The translations under genes were made by a program, and so were the position numbers. This document shows positions 18,817-26,840 of a stretch of DNA of 64,000 nucleotides, piece by piece; the stretch's first letter is position 1; each line of letters begins with the position of its first letter. The stretch comes from Novosphingobium endophyticum (GTDB lineage Bacteria > Pseudomonadota > Alphaproteobacteria > Sphingomonadales > Sphingomonadaceae): assembly GCF_014640675.1 (NCBI RefSeq), contig NZ_BMHK01000014.1, positions 1 through 64,000 of the forward strand, read 5' to 3'. The notes under the pieces are model-generated. The model was not told the DNA's origin. It made no database searches and saw nothing but the letters and a program-made list of their open reading frames with translations.

Positions 18817-18829
18817 CAAATCTGGAATT
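18817..18829 (-). repeat. right copy of 13-bp inverted repeat around the TOTE module
   Basis: CAAATCTGGAATT, the reverse complement of 14891-14903, lies between the helicase stop and the start of the AAA ATPase gene. It may also overlap the promoter of the latter. Confidence 0.45.
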
Positions 18830-18848
18830 ATGATCCATAAATGCAAGG

Positions 18849-20018
18849 ATGATCGAGCGCAGAATCACCGCCCAGTTAACCGAGCGATTGGACACCACAC
18901 CCGCCGTTGCCCTTCTGGGTCCGCGCCAGGTCGGCAAAACCACCCTGGCGCGCATGATCGGCGATCAGCGTTCCTCGCTCTATCTCGACCTCGAATCCGA
19001 TGCGGATCGTGCCCGGATGGCAGACCCCGAACTCTATCTCGCAGGCCATGAGGACAAACTCGTCATACTCGACGAGGTTCACCGGCTCCCTGGCCTGTTC
19101 CAGATCCTGCGCGGCCTCATCGACGAGGGCAGGCGCAAGGAACGTCGGGCCGGCCGTTTCCTGCTCCTCGGGTCGGCGTCGCTGGATCTGCTCCGCCAAT
19201 CCGGGGAAAGTCTGGCCGGGCGTATCAGCTATCTCGAAATGGGACCGATTGATGGGTTGGAGCTCCCGGCCGAAGACCTGCCCAGTCTGTGGAATCGTGG
19301 CGGCTTCCCCGACAGCTTCCTTGCCCCCGACGACCGCCTCAGCCAGCGCTGGCGTCAGGATTTCGTCCGCACCTATCTCGAGCGCGACGTGCCGATGCTG
19401 GGGCCGCGCATTGCTGCCGAGACGCTCCGGCGCTTCTGGACCATGCTGGCGCATCACCAGTCTGGTTTGCTCAATGCCGCCGAGTTCGCGCGCGCGCTCG
19501 GCGTCGATGGCAAGACTGTCGCTGCTTATCTGGATCTGCTGATCGATCTGTTGCTGGTTCGGAGATTGGAGCCTTGGCACGCCAATGCCGGTAAGCGACT
19601 GGTCAAGTCTCCGCGCGTCTATGTGCGCGACAGTGGTCTCGTGCACACGCTGCTCGGGCTCGCTACTCTTGAAGATGTGCTCGGCCATCCGGTGGCGGGG
19701 GCAAGCTGGGAAGGCTTTGTTATTGAGACGATGATCGCAGCCGCGCCGGAAGGGACGCAGGCGAATTTCTACCGCACTGCCGCCGGTGCCGAGATCGATC
19801 TGTTGCTGACCTTGCCGGGCGGAGCGCTCTGGGCGATCGAGGTCAAACGGAGCCTGGCTCCGACTTTGGAGCGGGGCTTTTATCAGGCCTGCGCGGATTT
19901 GACCCCTCAGCGGCGAATTGTCATCTATCCGGGTTCAGAAAGCTATCCGCTCCGGGAGGGCATCGAGGTCATGCCGCTTCGAATCGCAAGTGCGGTTCTG
20001 GACAAAGTTGGACCCTGA
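18849..20018 (+). CDS. AAA-family ATPase with C-terminal DUF4143
   Basis: A 389-residue protein of the AAA_14-DUF4143 type. It has Walker A GPRQVGKTT (24-32), Walker B KLVILDEVHRLPG, sensor LLLGSASLDLL, then a winged-helix region (FARALGVDGKTVAAYLDLL) and a nuclease-like DUF4143 tail with AEIDLLL and IEVKRS. These proteins are common in bacterial islands and have been suggested to be NTPase regulators; their substrate is unknown. The E-x-K of the tail resembles PD-(D/E)XK proteins. Codes in the same direction as the primase-helicase, 74 bp after it. Complete. Confidence 0.85.
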   Translation: MIERRITAQLTERLDTTPAVALLGPRQVGKTTLARMIGDQRSSLYLDLESDADRARMADPELYLAGHEDKLVILDEVHRLPGLFQILRGLIDEGRRKERRAGRFLLLGSASLDLLRQSGESLAGRISYLEMGPIDGLELPAEDLPSLWNRGGFPDSFLAPDDRLSQRWRQDFVRTYLERDVPMLGPRIAAETLRRFWTMLAHHQSGLLNAAEFARALGVDGKTVAAYLDLLIDLLLVRRLEPWHANAGKRLVKSPRVYVRDSGLVHTLLGLATLEDVLGHPVAGASWEGFVIETMIAAAPEGTQANFYRTAAGAEIDLLLTLPGGALWAIEVKRSLAPTLERGFYQACADLTPQRRIVIYPGSESYPLREGIEVMPLRIASAVLDKVGP

Positions 20019-20112
20019 TGAACGTCGGCGGGCATCGAGTAGAAGAAAAACAAAATGCCAGAATTTGACTTGGTTTACCGGGAGGCAAAAGGACCTCTTC
20101 CTATTTCGTCAA

Positions 20113-20331
20113 TTACCCATCGGCTGAACCCTGACGCTGCACCTGACAGACCGCCTGGTCACGTTCGCACTCGCGCTTTTGGCGGCCACGTCTCGCCTTG
20201 CCGCCTACAAAAACGATTCGACCATCCGTGAAGGTGCGCTGCTCGTTGATGGCATAGGGCGCACGATCCCACCCCGCTTCAACCAGCCTGGGAATAACCT
20301 CCTTTCGGCAGGTATCTGCTTCAGTGTCCAT
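20113..20331 (-). pseudogene. hsdR: type I restriction endonuclease subunit R (hsdR), N-terminal remnant
   Basis: The first 45 residues (MDTEADTCRKEVIPRLVEAGWD..., INEQRTFTDGRIVFVGGKARR) match the start of EcoEI-type HsdR. After that the sequence diverges and stops at residue 72, whereas HsdR has about 800-1000 residues. The translocase and nuclease parts, and hsdM and hsdS, are absent. It starts 27 bp after higA, so an R-M operon once followed the toxin-antitoxin pair and was deleted, perhaps when the AAA ATPase module arrived. Confidence 0.75.
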
Positions 20332-20357
20332 GTCGCCCCCGAGATCGCAAAAGAGCG

Positions 20358-20696
20358 TTATATGGTCACTTCTTGATCGCCTTGCGGCCTATGTGCATTC
20401 ACGTAAGGCATAACCTTGATCTCGCCCTCGCGTTTACGGGCCTGCGCAATGTCATAGCTGTTCTGCATCCGCATCAGCGTGTCCATCGACACGCCGAACG
20501 CCTTTTCGACACGCAACGCCATTTCGGAGGAAAGCTGCGAATGCTCATTGAGCAGCGTCGAAAGCGTCGCGCGGGTGACACCCAACACCTGCGCCGCCGC
20601 CGTCACCGACAGGCCTAGCGGCTCGATAATCTCGGTCTTCACGAAACCGCCCGGATGCGCCGGGTTCTTCATACGGATTCCTGCAATCGCACTCAT
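20358..20696 (-). CDS. higA: HigA-type antitoxin
   Basis: A 112-residue HTH_XRE antitoxin of the HigA addiction-module family: MKNPAHPGGFVKTEIIEPLGLS followed by the helix-turn-helix AAQVLGVTRATLSTLLNEHSQLSSEMALRVEKAFG. The ATG at 20696 is preferred to GTG at 20702 because AGGAGG ends 5 bp before it. Located directly after higB, with toxin first, as is standard for this family. Expected to neutralise HigB and repress the operon through the palindrome at 21023-21038. Confidence 0.9.
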   Translation of the reverse strand: MSAIAGIRMKNPAHPGGFVKTEIIEPLGLSVTAAAQVLGVTRATLSTLLNEHSQLSSEMALRVEKAFGVSMDTLMRMQNSYDIAQARKREGEIKVMPYVNAHRPQGDQEVTI

Positions 20697-20705
20697 GGCC
20701 ACCTC

Positions 20706-20996
20706 CTAATGGTAATCTTCGTAATCGAGGTCGATGATCTCGATCTCTTCGCGGTCGATCCGAAACGTCATCCGCCGGTTCTTCGTCACGAATAGGCTCC
20801 ACGTTCCCTTGCGGTCACCGGTCAGCATGTGCGCCTTCCAGCTCGGCACAGTCCGCAACTCCTCTTCGCTCTCCATGTCCTGGAGGAAGGAGACGATGCG
20901 CTGCACCTTGGCGACAACGGCGGACTGCAATCCGCTGGCGTCGTCATCCTTGATGAACCGCCGCAGCCCTTTATGGATCACGTTTCGAATCCTCAT
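20706..20996 (-). CDS. higB: HigB-type toxin (RelE/ParE superfamily)
   Basis: A 96-residue toxin, first gene of higBA. The HigB signatures GLRRFIKDDDASGL, VPSWKAHMLTGDRKGTWSLFVTKNRRMTFR and the acidic C terminus EEIEIIDLDYEDYH are complete. HigB cuts translating mRNA on the ribosome. Probably intact and active, so loss of the operon would be costly and the pair should help retain the island. Confidence 0.9.
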   Translation of the reverse strand: MRIRNVIHKGLRRFIKDDDASGLQSAVVAKVQRIVSFLQDMESEEELRTVPSWKAHMLTGDRKGTWSLFVTKNRRMTFRIDREEIEIIDLDYEDYH

Positions 20997-21022
20997 GGTC
21001 CCTCCTAATAAACCGATCGTTC

Positions 21023-21038
21023 GGCGTCAAGTGACGCC
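21023..21038. promoter_or_regulatory. palindrome upstream of higBA, probable operator
   Basis: GGCGTCA-AG-TGACGCC, a perfect 7-bp inverted repeat, ends 27 bp upstream of the higB start. Position and size fit an autoregulatory operator for HigA. AT-rich DNA between it and higB could contain the -10 element. Confidence 0.5.
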
Positions 21039-21421
21039 ATACGGTCTTGCGCTGCGACTCTCCGTTTAATGTCATTGGCGTGATGCGCCGCCCGCCGGGA
21101 TCAAGGCGGCGGAAATGTCCGACTCGTGCGCAGATTCCGTCCGCTGCCGAAGCAAATTTCCGCCAACCGAGGCGAAAATCGTCGTCGATGACCCAAAGCC
21201 GGACTGATCGGAAAATTTTTCCCACGCCATCAAACGCCAAGCCACGCCGTCCGCTTCCGGCCCTATCCGTCCGTGGCCGTCTGCCACCGTTTCCCTGTCT
21301 TTACCGCCGTCAGTACGCCGGTGCCGAGATTCACCAGAAACGTACTTGCGCGACGAATCCCGATCGCCAATGTTTGGCTCATGGGGAGCCATTGACCATC
21401 AAGGAATGGAAGAACGTCCCC
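21039..21421. other. 383-bp region between higBA operator and alpA
   Basis: No convincing gene. An open frame on the minus strand (21072-21392) has no recognisable domain and unusual composition for a protein. The region should hold the promoter of the alpA-like gene. A near-palindromic GGAAAATTTTTCC lies at about 21210. Confidence 0.4.
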
Positions 21422-21634
21422 ATGTCTCACACTGACAAAATCATCCGTATCAAGACCGTTCTCGCCCGCACCGGCCTGTCCCGCTCCACCATGTATCGCA
21501 AGATCGCCGAGGGGTCATTTCCGTCCCAGGTGAAGATCAGCATTCACGGTGCGGGCTGGCGGGAGTCCTCCGTCAACCGCTGGATCGCTGATCCGATTGG
21601 GTATCGCGAAGAGCAGCCCAGCCAGAATTCGTAA
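21422..21634 (+). CDS. AlpA-family transcriptional regulator/excisionase
   Basis: A 70-residue MerR-like helix-turn-helix protein: IIRIKTVLARTGLSRSTMYRKIAEGSFPSQVK, then the wing with WRESSVNRWIADPI, the full AlpA pattern. AlpA regulators control integrase genes of cryptic prophages and P4-like islands and can assist excision. The start ATG at 21422 follows a GGAAGAACG ribosome site. Convergent with the integrase pseudogene, 42 bp apart. Confidence 0.88.
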   Translation: MSHTDKIIRIKTVLARTGLSRSTMYRKIAEGSFPSQVKISIHGAGWRESSVNRWIADPIGYREEQPSQNS

Positions 21635-21676
21635 TGCGCCGTTTCAACCCAGCGTCGCCGGGATACAGGGCACGCG

Positions 21677-22900
21677 CTAGGCGCGGGCCCTGATCTTCTC
21701 GGCTTGGCCTGTGGCGACGGCGTCGCGCATCTCGTCCAGATAGTCGCTCCACCACTGGTGCATGGCGACGCGCTCGCCCCAATAGCGGCGACGATTATAG
21801 ACGCCGCGAATGCTGTTGGCGTCGGCATGGGCAAGCGATCGCTCGATGGCGTCCGGGGACCATTTGCCGCCCTCATTGAGCAGGGTCGAGCGGTGGTTCG
21901 CAGTCCGTGTGCCGTCGTTTCACCCACCGCATACCCCATTCGGCGGAACGACTGATTGACGGTGTTTTCGCTCAGCGGACGCCGCGATGTGTGGAACGCT
22001 GGAAAGACATAACCTTCCGGCCCGGTCAGCGCGAACAACTCGTGCAGATAGGCCAGCACCTGCCGGGACAGGGGAACCTCATGGGGGGCGGCGCATCTTC
22101 ATGCGTTCGGCGGGGATTTTCCAGACGGCGTTTTCGAGGTCGAATTCCGACCATTCCGCCATGCGCAGTTCGCCGGGCCGCGCCATGACATGTGGCGACA
22201 CCTGCATGGCCAGGCGAGTGATCGCATGGCCGGTATAGGCGTCTATCGCGCGCAGAAGCTCGCCCATCTGTTTGGGATCAAGGATCGCCGCATGATGCTT
22301 GACCTTCGGCACGACCAGCGCGCCGCGCAGGATCGAGCTGGGATCACTCTCGCCGCGCCCGGTGGCGACGGCATAGCGGAACACGCGACCGGCAAAGGAT
22401 CGGCAACGCCGCGCCGTTTCATACTTTCCCTTGGCCTCGATCCGCTTGAGCGCGGCCAGCACATCTATGGGCTTGAGGTCTGCGACTGGGCGTGCCGCGA
22501 TAGGCTCCAGTTGCTCCAGCAGCCAGTTGGCCTTTTGCGTGGTGGTGTCTGCCTGGCCCTGCGCCACCTGCTTGTCGATATACTCCTTGGCGATCTCACC
22601 AAAGGTGTTGGCTGCCTTGAACACGGCGACCAGCTTTTCGTGCTTGCGCTCGGCCAGCGGGTCGGTCCCGGCTTCCAGTTGCCTGCGCGCATCATCGCGA
22701 CGTTTCCGCGCCTCGGCTAGGCCGACATCGGGATAGCGGCCAAGGGCCAGCCGTTTCTGCTTGCCCATGTAGCGGTATTTGTAGCGCCACAGTTTCGACC
22801 CGTTTGGATGGACCTCCAGATAGAGGCCTCGCTCATCGGTGCATTGGGTCACTTTGTCGGTCGGACGGATGTTCCGGATTTGCAGCTCTTTCAGCGCCAC
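21677..22900 (-). pseudogene. P4-type tyrosine integrase with two compensating frameshifts
   Basis: From ATG 22900 the protein starts MALKELQIRNIRPTDKVTQ and has the DUF4102 arm-binding domain, core-binding domain and the first active-site arginine in MARPGELRMAEW. At about 22085 a run of six C (five expected) shifts the frame. The next segment (HEVPLSRQVLAYLHELF to HGLRTTA with the H-x-x-R) continues in another frame to about 21897, where one base is missing. The original frame then resumes to AHADANSIRGVYNRRRYWGER with the catalytic tyrosine and stops at 21677. The total is still a multiple of three. It lies 227 bp from the right junction of the island and is the enzyme that most likely inserted it. 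Predicted inactive. Confidence 0.85.
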
Positions 22901-23126
22901 GAGCGAATCTCCTCAACTGGTCCGGGAGGAGACCGGCGAGGGCTTTTCGGGGCCATGGTGCCATCGAATTTTGGGTGGGGCCATATTAGCCCAACCGTGG
23001 CACCTCATGGCCCCGGATTGCCTGATATCGCTTGGCACGCTCCGGGAGGGGTGAGGCTTAAAAATGGCAGATTTCCGCCGGTTTGTCGCCCCTTGTGGGA
23101 TGCCCTGACACGGAAAAATGGTGCCC

Positions 23127-23133
23127 AGAAGAG
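23127..23133. repeat. right junction repeat AGAAGAG (attachment core)
   Basis: Direct repeat of 14863-14869 located exactly where the N-terminal half of the channel gene stops matching its family. It is flanked by an imperfect inverted repeat (GGTGCC before, TAACC after). Confidence 0.6.
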
Positions 23134-23526
23134 TAACCCATGTGCCCGGCGATTTGTGCACGGCAATGCCGAATCCGGTAGCATAGAAGGGATGCGTAAA
23201 GTCCACCCTTTCCTCGCGGCCCGAGGTAATGGTGAGGGCGCCGACGCTGGCATCGAAGCGGCCGTCGGCCACGCCGTCGACCATTCCGGGCAGGTCCGTC
23301 TCGACGAACCGGTAGTCATCGCCGCGCTCGACCGCGATGTCGCGCCAGAGATCGATGGCGAGGCCGCTCCACTCCCCGTCCTCGCCCTTCATCGCAAAGG
23401 GCGGTGGGTGGCGACCACAAGCTGCTTGGCGGGCTGCGCCATCGCGGGAATGGCGTTCAGGGACGCCGCGAGAATCGATACGAAAACGAAAAGAATGGCA
23501 GTCAGGTCATTGAGTTTCTTGAACAG
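23127..23526 (-). pseudogene. glutamate-receptor-like channel, N-terminal half (split by island)
   Basis: Signal peptide LTAILFVFVSILAASLNAIPAMAQPA, then LVVATH, a 1-bp deletion at about 23407 (CACCG where CACCCG is expected), then the first lobe of the ligand-binding domain: MKGEDGEWSGLAIDLWRDIA, DGRFDASVGALTITSGREERVDFTHPFYATGFGIAVHKSPG. This is exactly the part missing from 14143-14869. The likely start at 23526 is now a CTG with a good GGGGAG 9 bp upstream, so the start may be mutated too. Homology ends at the AGAAGAG junction. Gene inactive. Confidence 0.8.
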
Positions 23527-23569
23527 CGTTCGATCTCCCCGGAATTGCGCTGCGTGTCAGCGGCCCCGC

Positions 23570-25384
23570 TCAGTTCTTGTAAAGTCCGTCCAGCCGGCCG
23601 TCATAGCGTTCCTTGAGCTTGTGGCGCCGGATCTTCAGGCTTGGCGTCATTTCCTCGTTGTCGATGGCGAAGGGCTCGTCGGCGAACGCGAACTGGCGGA
23701 CCTTTTCGATCACCGAGAGGTCGGCATTGATCCTGTCGATCGCCGCACGGATCACCCTTCGAAAGGCGGGAAGATCCTGCAGGGCCTTGATGTCGAAGGG
23801 TATGTCGTTGAGGCGGCACCAGTCCAGCGCCCAGTCGGCATCGGGAACGATCAGCCCGACGACGTAGGGCCGGCGATCACCGCTGACCATGGCCTGCGCG
23901 ATTTCCGGCTGCAGCGTGAGCATCGATTCGATCTTCTGGGGCGAGACGTTGTCGCCCTTGTCGTTGACGATCATGTCCTTCTTGCGGTCGGTGATCACGA
24001 TCCTGCCGGCATCGTCGAAATGGCCGATGTCGCCGGTGTGGAGCCAGCCGCCACGCAGCGAGTCGGCGGTCGCCGCCTCGTTCTGCCAATAGCCGTGCAT
24101 CACCAGCTCGCCGCGCGCCAGGATTTCGCCATCCTCGGCGATGCGGATCTCCGCTCCGCGCAGCGGCGGTCCCACCGTATCCATCGCGAGGCCGGCGGAA
24201 GGGCGGTTGCAACTGATCACAGGACCGGCCTCGGTCTGGCCGTAGCCCTGCAGCAGCGTCAGGCCCAGCGCATTGAAGAACACCCCGATCTCCGGGTTGA
24301 GCGGCGCGCCACCGGAAACCATCGCCTTGATCCGCCCGCCAAACCTGGCGCGGATTTTGGGGCGAAGCGTGTGTTCGAGCAGGAAATCGAGCGGATAGTC
24401 GATCACACGCCGGCGTCCGCCGGCCTTGCGCGCGCCCACACCCAGCGCCAGATCCATCAGCCGCGGCGCGAGCCCGCCCTGTTTCTCGATCTGCTTCATG
24501 ATCCGCGTGCGCAGCACTTCGAACAGGCGAGGCACGACAACCATGATCGTCGGGCGGACTTCCTCGATGTTCGAGGCCAGCTTGTCGAGACCCTCGGCAT
24601 AATAGATCTGCGCGCCCAGGCCGATCGGGAAGAACTGTCCGCCGGTGTGCTCATAGGCGTGGCTGAGCGGGAGAAACGAGAGGAATATCTCGCTGGGATC
24701 CCGGCCGAAGTCGTCGTCTATGATCTCCACCGCCCCCGCGACGTTCGACAGCAGCATCCCGTGATGCTGGCGCACACCGCGAGGCGCACCGCCGGTGCCG
24801 CTGGTATAGATGATGCAAGCGAGATCCTGGCGGGTGAACGATGCGAGGCGCGCCTCCACTTCCGCGCGCGCCTGTACGGCATCGCCCTCGAGCAGTTCGT
24901 CCCACCGGTGCACCGCGTATGTGGCGCCCTGGATTGACGGCACCGGCTCCATGCCGATCACGTGGCGGCACAGGTCGGTCTGAATGATGCCTGAGAGCAA
25001 TGGCCTTGCCAGCTTCGCGTTCGAAACGATCGTCGCCCTTGCACCGGAATTTTCCAGGATATGCATGTGATCGCGCGTGGTGTTGGTCGTGTAGGTCGGC
25101 ACCGTGACGCATCCGGCCGCCATGATGGCCAGATCGGCAAGGCACCATTCGGGCCGGTTCTCCGAAACGATCAGGACACGATCGCCCGGCTCCAGCCCCA
25201 TGCGCCGCAGCGAAGCCGCGATCAGGCAGACCTGTCGCGCGGCCTCGGCCCAGCTCGTCGCGACCCATTCGCCGCTCTTCCTGGCCCACAGCATCGGCGC
25301 ATCGCCCAGGGCATCGGCCCGCGCGAAGAACAGGGAGACGACGTTGGTGCTCTTGTCGAACTCGGCACGTTTCATCTGTGGCAT
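23570..25384 (-). CDS. AMP-dependent long-chain acyl-CoA synthetase
   Basis: A 604-residue AMP-forming ligase (FadD15/ACSL type) with the P-loop-like YTSGTGGAPRGV, the GYGQTEAGPV motif, LHTGDIGHFD and the C-terminal ITDRKKDMIVNDKGDNVSP hinge and catalytic lysine region. It activates long-chain fatty acids with ATP and CoA. ATG at 25384 or 25375 may be the start (MPQMKRAEF). The P-loop reads GTGGAPRG, slightly off the usual TSGTTGxPKG but seen in this subgroup. Downstream gene neighbours are unrelated. Confidence 0.9.
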   Translation of the reverse strand: MPQMKRAEFDKSTNVVSLFFARADALGDAPMLWARKSGEWVATSWAEAARQVCLIAASLRRMGLEPGDRVLIVSENRPEWCLADLAIMAAGCVTVPTYTTNTTRDHMHILENSGARATIVSNAKLARPLLSGIIQTDLCRHVIGMEPVPSIQGATYAVHRWDELLEGDAVQARAEVEARLASFTRQDLACIIYTSGTGGAPRGVRQHHGMLLSNVAGAVEIIDDDFGRDPSEIFLSFLPLSHAYEHTGGQFFPIGLGAQIYYAEGLDKLASNIEEVRPTIMVVVPRLFEVLRTRIMKQIEKQGGLAPRLMDLALGVGARKAGGRRRVIDYPLDFLLEHTLRPKIRARFGGRIKAMVSGGAPLNPEIGVFFNALGLTLLQGYGQTEAGPVISCNRPSAGLAMDTVGPPLRGAEIRIAEDGEILARGELVMHGYWQNEAATADSLRGGWLHTGDIGHFDDAGRIVITDRKKDMIVNDKGDNVSPQKIESMLTLQPEIAQAMVSGDRRPYVVGLIVPDADWALDWCRLNDIPFDIKALQDLPAFRRVIRAAIDRINADLSVIEKVRQFAFADEPFAIDNEEMTPSLKIRRHKLKERYDGRLDGLYKN

Positions 25385-25458
25385 CTACTCCTGTGCGCCC
25401 GCCGCGCCACGTCTAGGCGCGACTGGCAGGAGCGGCAAGCGCTCGAGGCCGGGCGGTG

Positions 25459-26499
25459 CTACTCCGTCCCCACGGCCTCGGCGATCGAGCCGAAGCCGTC
25501 GCGCTTCATCAGCGTTTCCAGGCCCTTGCAGATGGCCTTGGCAATGCCCGGCCCCTCGTAGACCATGGCGCTGTAGAGCTGGACCAGGCTTGCCCCGGCA
25601 CGAATGCGCGCCCAGGCGTCTTCGGCACTGGCGATCCCGCCGACGCCGACCAGAGGCAAAGCGCCGCCCGTCGCCCGGTGGAAGTCACGCAGCCGCTGCT
25701 GGGCGAGGTCTCGCAAAGGCACGCCCGACAGGCCGCCGGCTTCGCGGGCGTGGCGCGAGGCCAGGGGCGGGCGCGAGATCGTGGTGTTCGAAACGATCAG
25801 CGCGCCCAGCTTCCGGTCCATGGCAATGCGCGCGATGGCGTCGATATCCGCCGGCTCAAGATCGGGCGCGACCTTGAGGAAGATCGGCGGCCCGCCTTCG
25901 CCGCAGACTTCCGCGCGCGCGTCGATCACCGCGTCGAGCAGTCCGATCAGGGCGGCTTCGTCCTGCAAGGCGCGCAGGCCGGGCGTGTTGGGGCTGGAAA
26001 TGTTGACGGCGAGATAACTCGCGAGCGGCGCCATCAGCCGCGCCATGACGGCGTAGTCCGCGACACGATCGGCCGAATCCTTGTTCGCGCCGATATTGAT
26101 CCCGACCACGCCGTTCCTCCGGCGCGCCGCGAGCCGGCGCATCGCCGCCTCGGCACCATGGTTGTTGAACCCCATCCGGTTGATCACCGCCCGATCCTCC
26201 GCAAGCCGGAACAGGCGCGGCTTCGGGTTGCCCTCTTGCGGTAGCGGCGTAATCGATCCGACTTCGGCAAATCCGAAGCCCAGGCCCAGCAGGGCGTCCG
26301 GTACCTCCCCATCCTTGTCGAATCCGGCGGCCATGCCGACGGGATTGGGAAAGTCGATCCCCGCGACTCGGGTGGCGAGGGCCGGCGAAAAGCGCTGCGG
26401 AACGCCTGACGAGCGCTGCTTGAGGGCCTTGATGGCGAGCCCGTGAGCCGCTTCTGCGTCGATTCGGAACAGGAAGGGGCGGAGAAATGAATAAAGCAC
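25459..26499 (-). CDS. pyrD: dihydroorotate dehydrogenase (quinone), class 2
   Basis: A 346-residue class 2 enzyme that oxidises dihydroorotate to orotate with quinone at the membrane. FMN and substrate motifs: NPVGMAAGFDKDGE, EVGSITPLPQEGNPKPR, MGFNNHG, the catalytic serine in NISSPNTPGL, VSNTTI and GVGGIASAEDA. The N-terminal helices LYSFLRPFLFRID form the membrane contact. No ATG precedes this; GTG at 26499 gives the standard length. The open frame continues 111 bp upstream without homology. Confidence 0.93.
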   Translation of the reverse strand: MLYSFLRPFLFRIDAEAAHGLAIKALKQRSSGVPQRFSPALATRVAGIDFPNPVGMAAGFDKDGEVPDALLGLGFGFAEVGSITPLPQEGNPKPRLFRLAEDRAVINRMGFNNHGAEAAMRRLAARRRNGVVGINIGANKDSADRVADYAVMARLMAPLASYLAVNISSPNTPGLRALQDEAALIGLLDAVIDARAEVCGEGGPPIFLKVAPDLEPADIDAIARIAMDRKLGALIVSNTTISRPPLASRHAREAGGLSGVPLRDLAQQRLRDFHRATGGALPLVGVGGIASAEDAWARIRAGASLVQLYSAMVYEGPGIAKAICKGLETLMKRDGFGSIAEAVGTE

Positions 26500-26639
26500 C
26501 TGAGCCCGATAAGGCCGCTGGCATCCGATCTCAAATGCTTCTTTGCGTTGGACCACTGAATCAATGAGATAATCCGCCGCCGGTCCCGGTTTTGCCGCGC
26601 CATGTCGCAATTCTACAATAAATTCTCACGCCCGGCGCC

Positions 26640-26739
26640 TAGATCAGTAATGCGACCCGAAGGGCTCGTAGCGAGATGCTCACGAGTTCTTTATTACCTT
26701 ATGGCGGTTTCCGGCTTCGGCAGGGGACCGCCTTTTTTT
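26640..26739 (+). ncRNA. candidate small RNA ending in a terminator
   Basis: A hairpin with arms CTCGTAGC and GCTCACGAG (26665-26686) is followed by an unpaired AT-rich linker and a terminator hairpin. No open reading frame uses this terminator, and it would stop transcription about 150 bp before the suf regulator. Not matched to a known RNA family; the 5' end is a guess. Confidence 0.35.
26703..26739 (+). terminator. rho-independent terminator upstream of the suf operon
   Basis: GGCGGT and ACCGCC form the outer stem, with an inner CCG/CGG, followed directly by seven T. Plus-strand orientation. Confidence 0.75.
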
Positions 26740-26840
26740 GTCCGGCGAACGCGGTTTTTTTGCCGGCGAACCGGGGCGCAGCGCTTGCCTCGTCGCGAGA
26801 AAAACGCCCATTGAAACTCCGGGTTCCCTGCACTAGGTGA

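Larger units (their letters stand above)
14863..23133. mobile_element. 8.3-kb integrated defence-type island
   Basis: The interval separates the two halves of one channel gene and is bounded by AGAAGAG at 14863-14869 and 23127-23133. It contains, left to right: an unknown 376-residue protein, a TOTE primase-helicase, an AAA/DUF4143 ATPase, an hsdR remnant, higBA, an AlpA-like regulator and a P4-type tyrosine integrase next to the right junction. Integrase next to one end plus an excisionase-type regulator is the normal plan of a small integrative element. The integrase is frameshifted, so it is probably stuck. Boundaries are exact to the repeat if the repeat is the crossover site. Confidence 0.8.

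Noticed and set aside
20055-20229. Short plus-strand frame starting MPEFDLVYREAK after the AAA ATPase
   Set aside because: Under 60 codons, overlaps the hsdR remnant in antisense and has no recognisable feature.
21072-21392. 106-codon minus-strand open frame between higBA and alpA
   Set aside because: No recognisable motif and no good ribosome site; left as an intergenic region.
22808-24937. 709-codon plus-strand open frame across the island end and the acyl-CoA synthetase
   Set aside because: Antisense to the integrase, the channel fragment and the ligase; it crosses the island boundary and has no domain.
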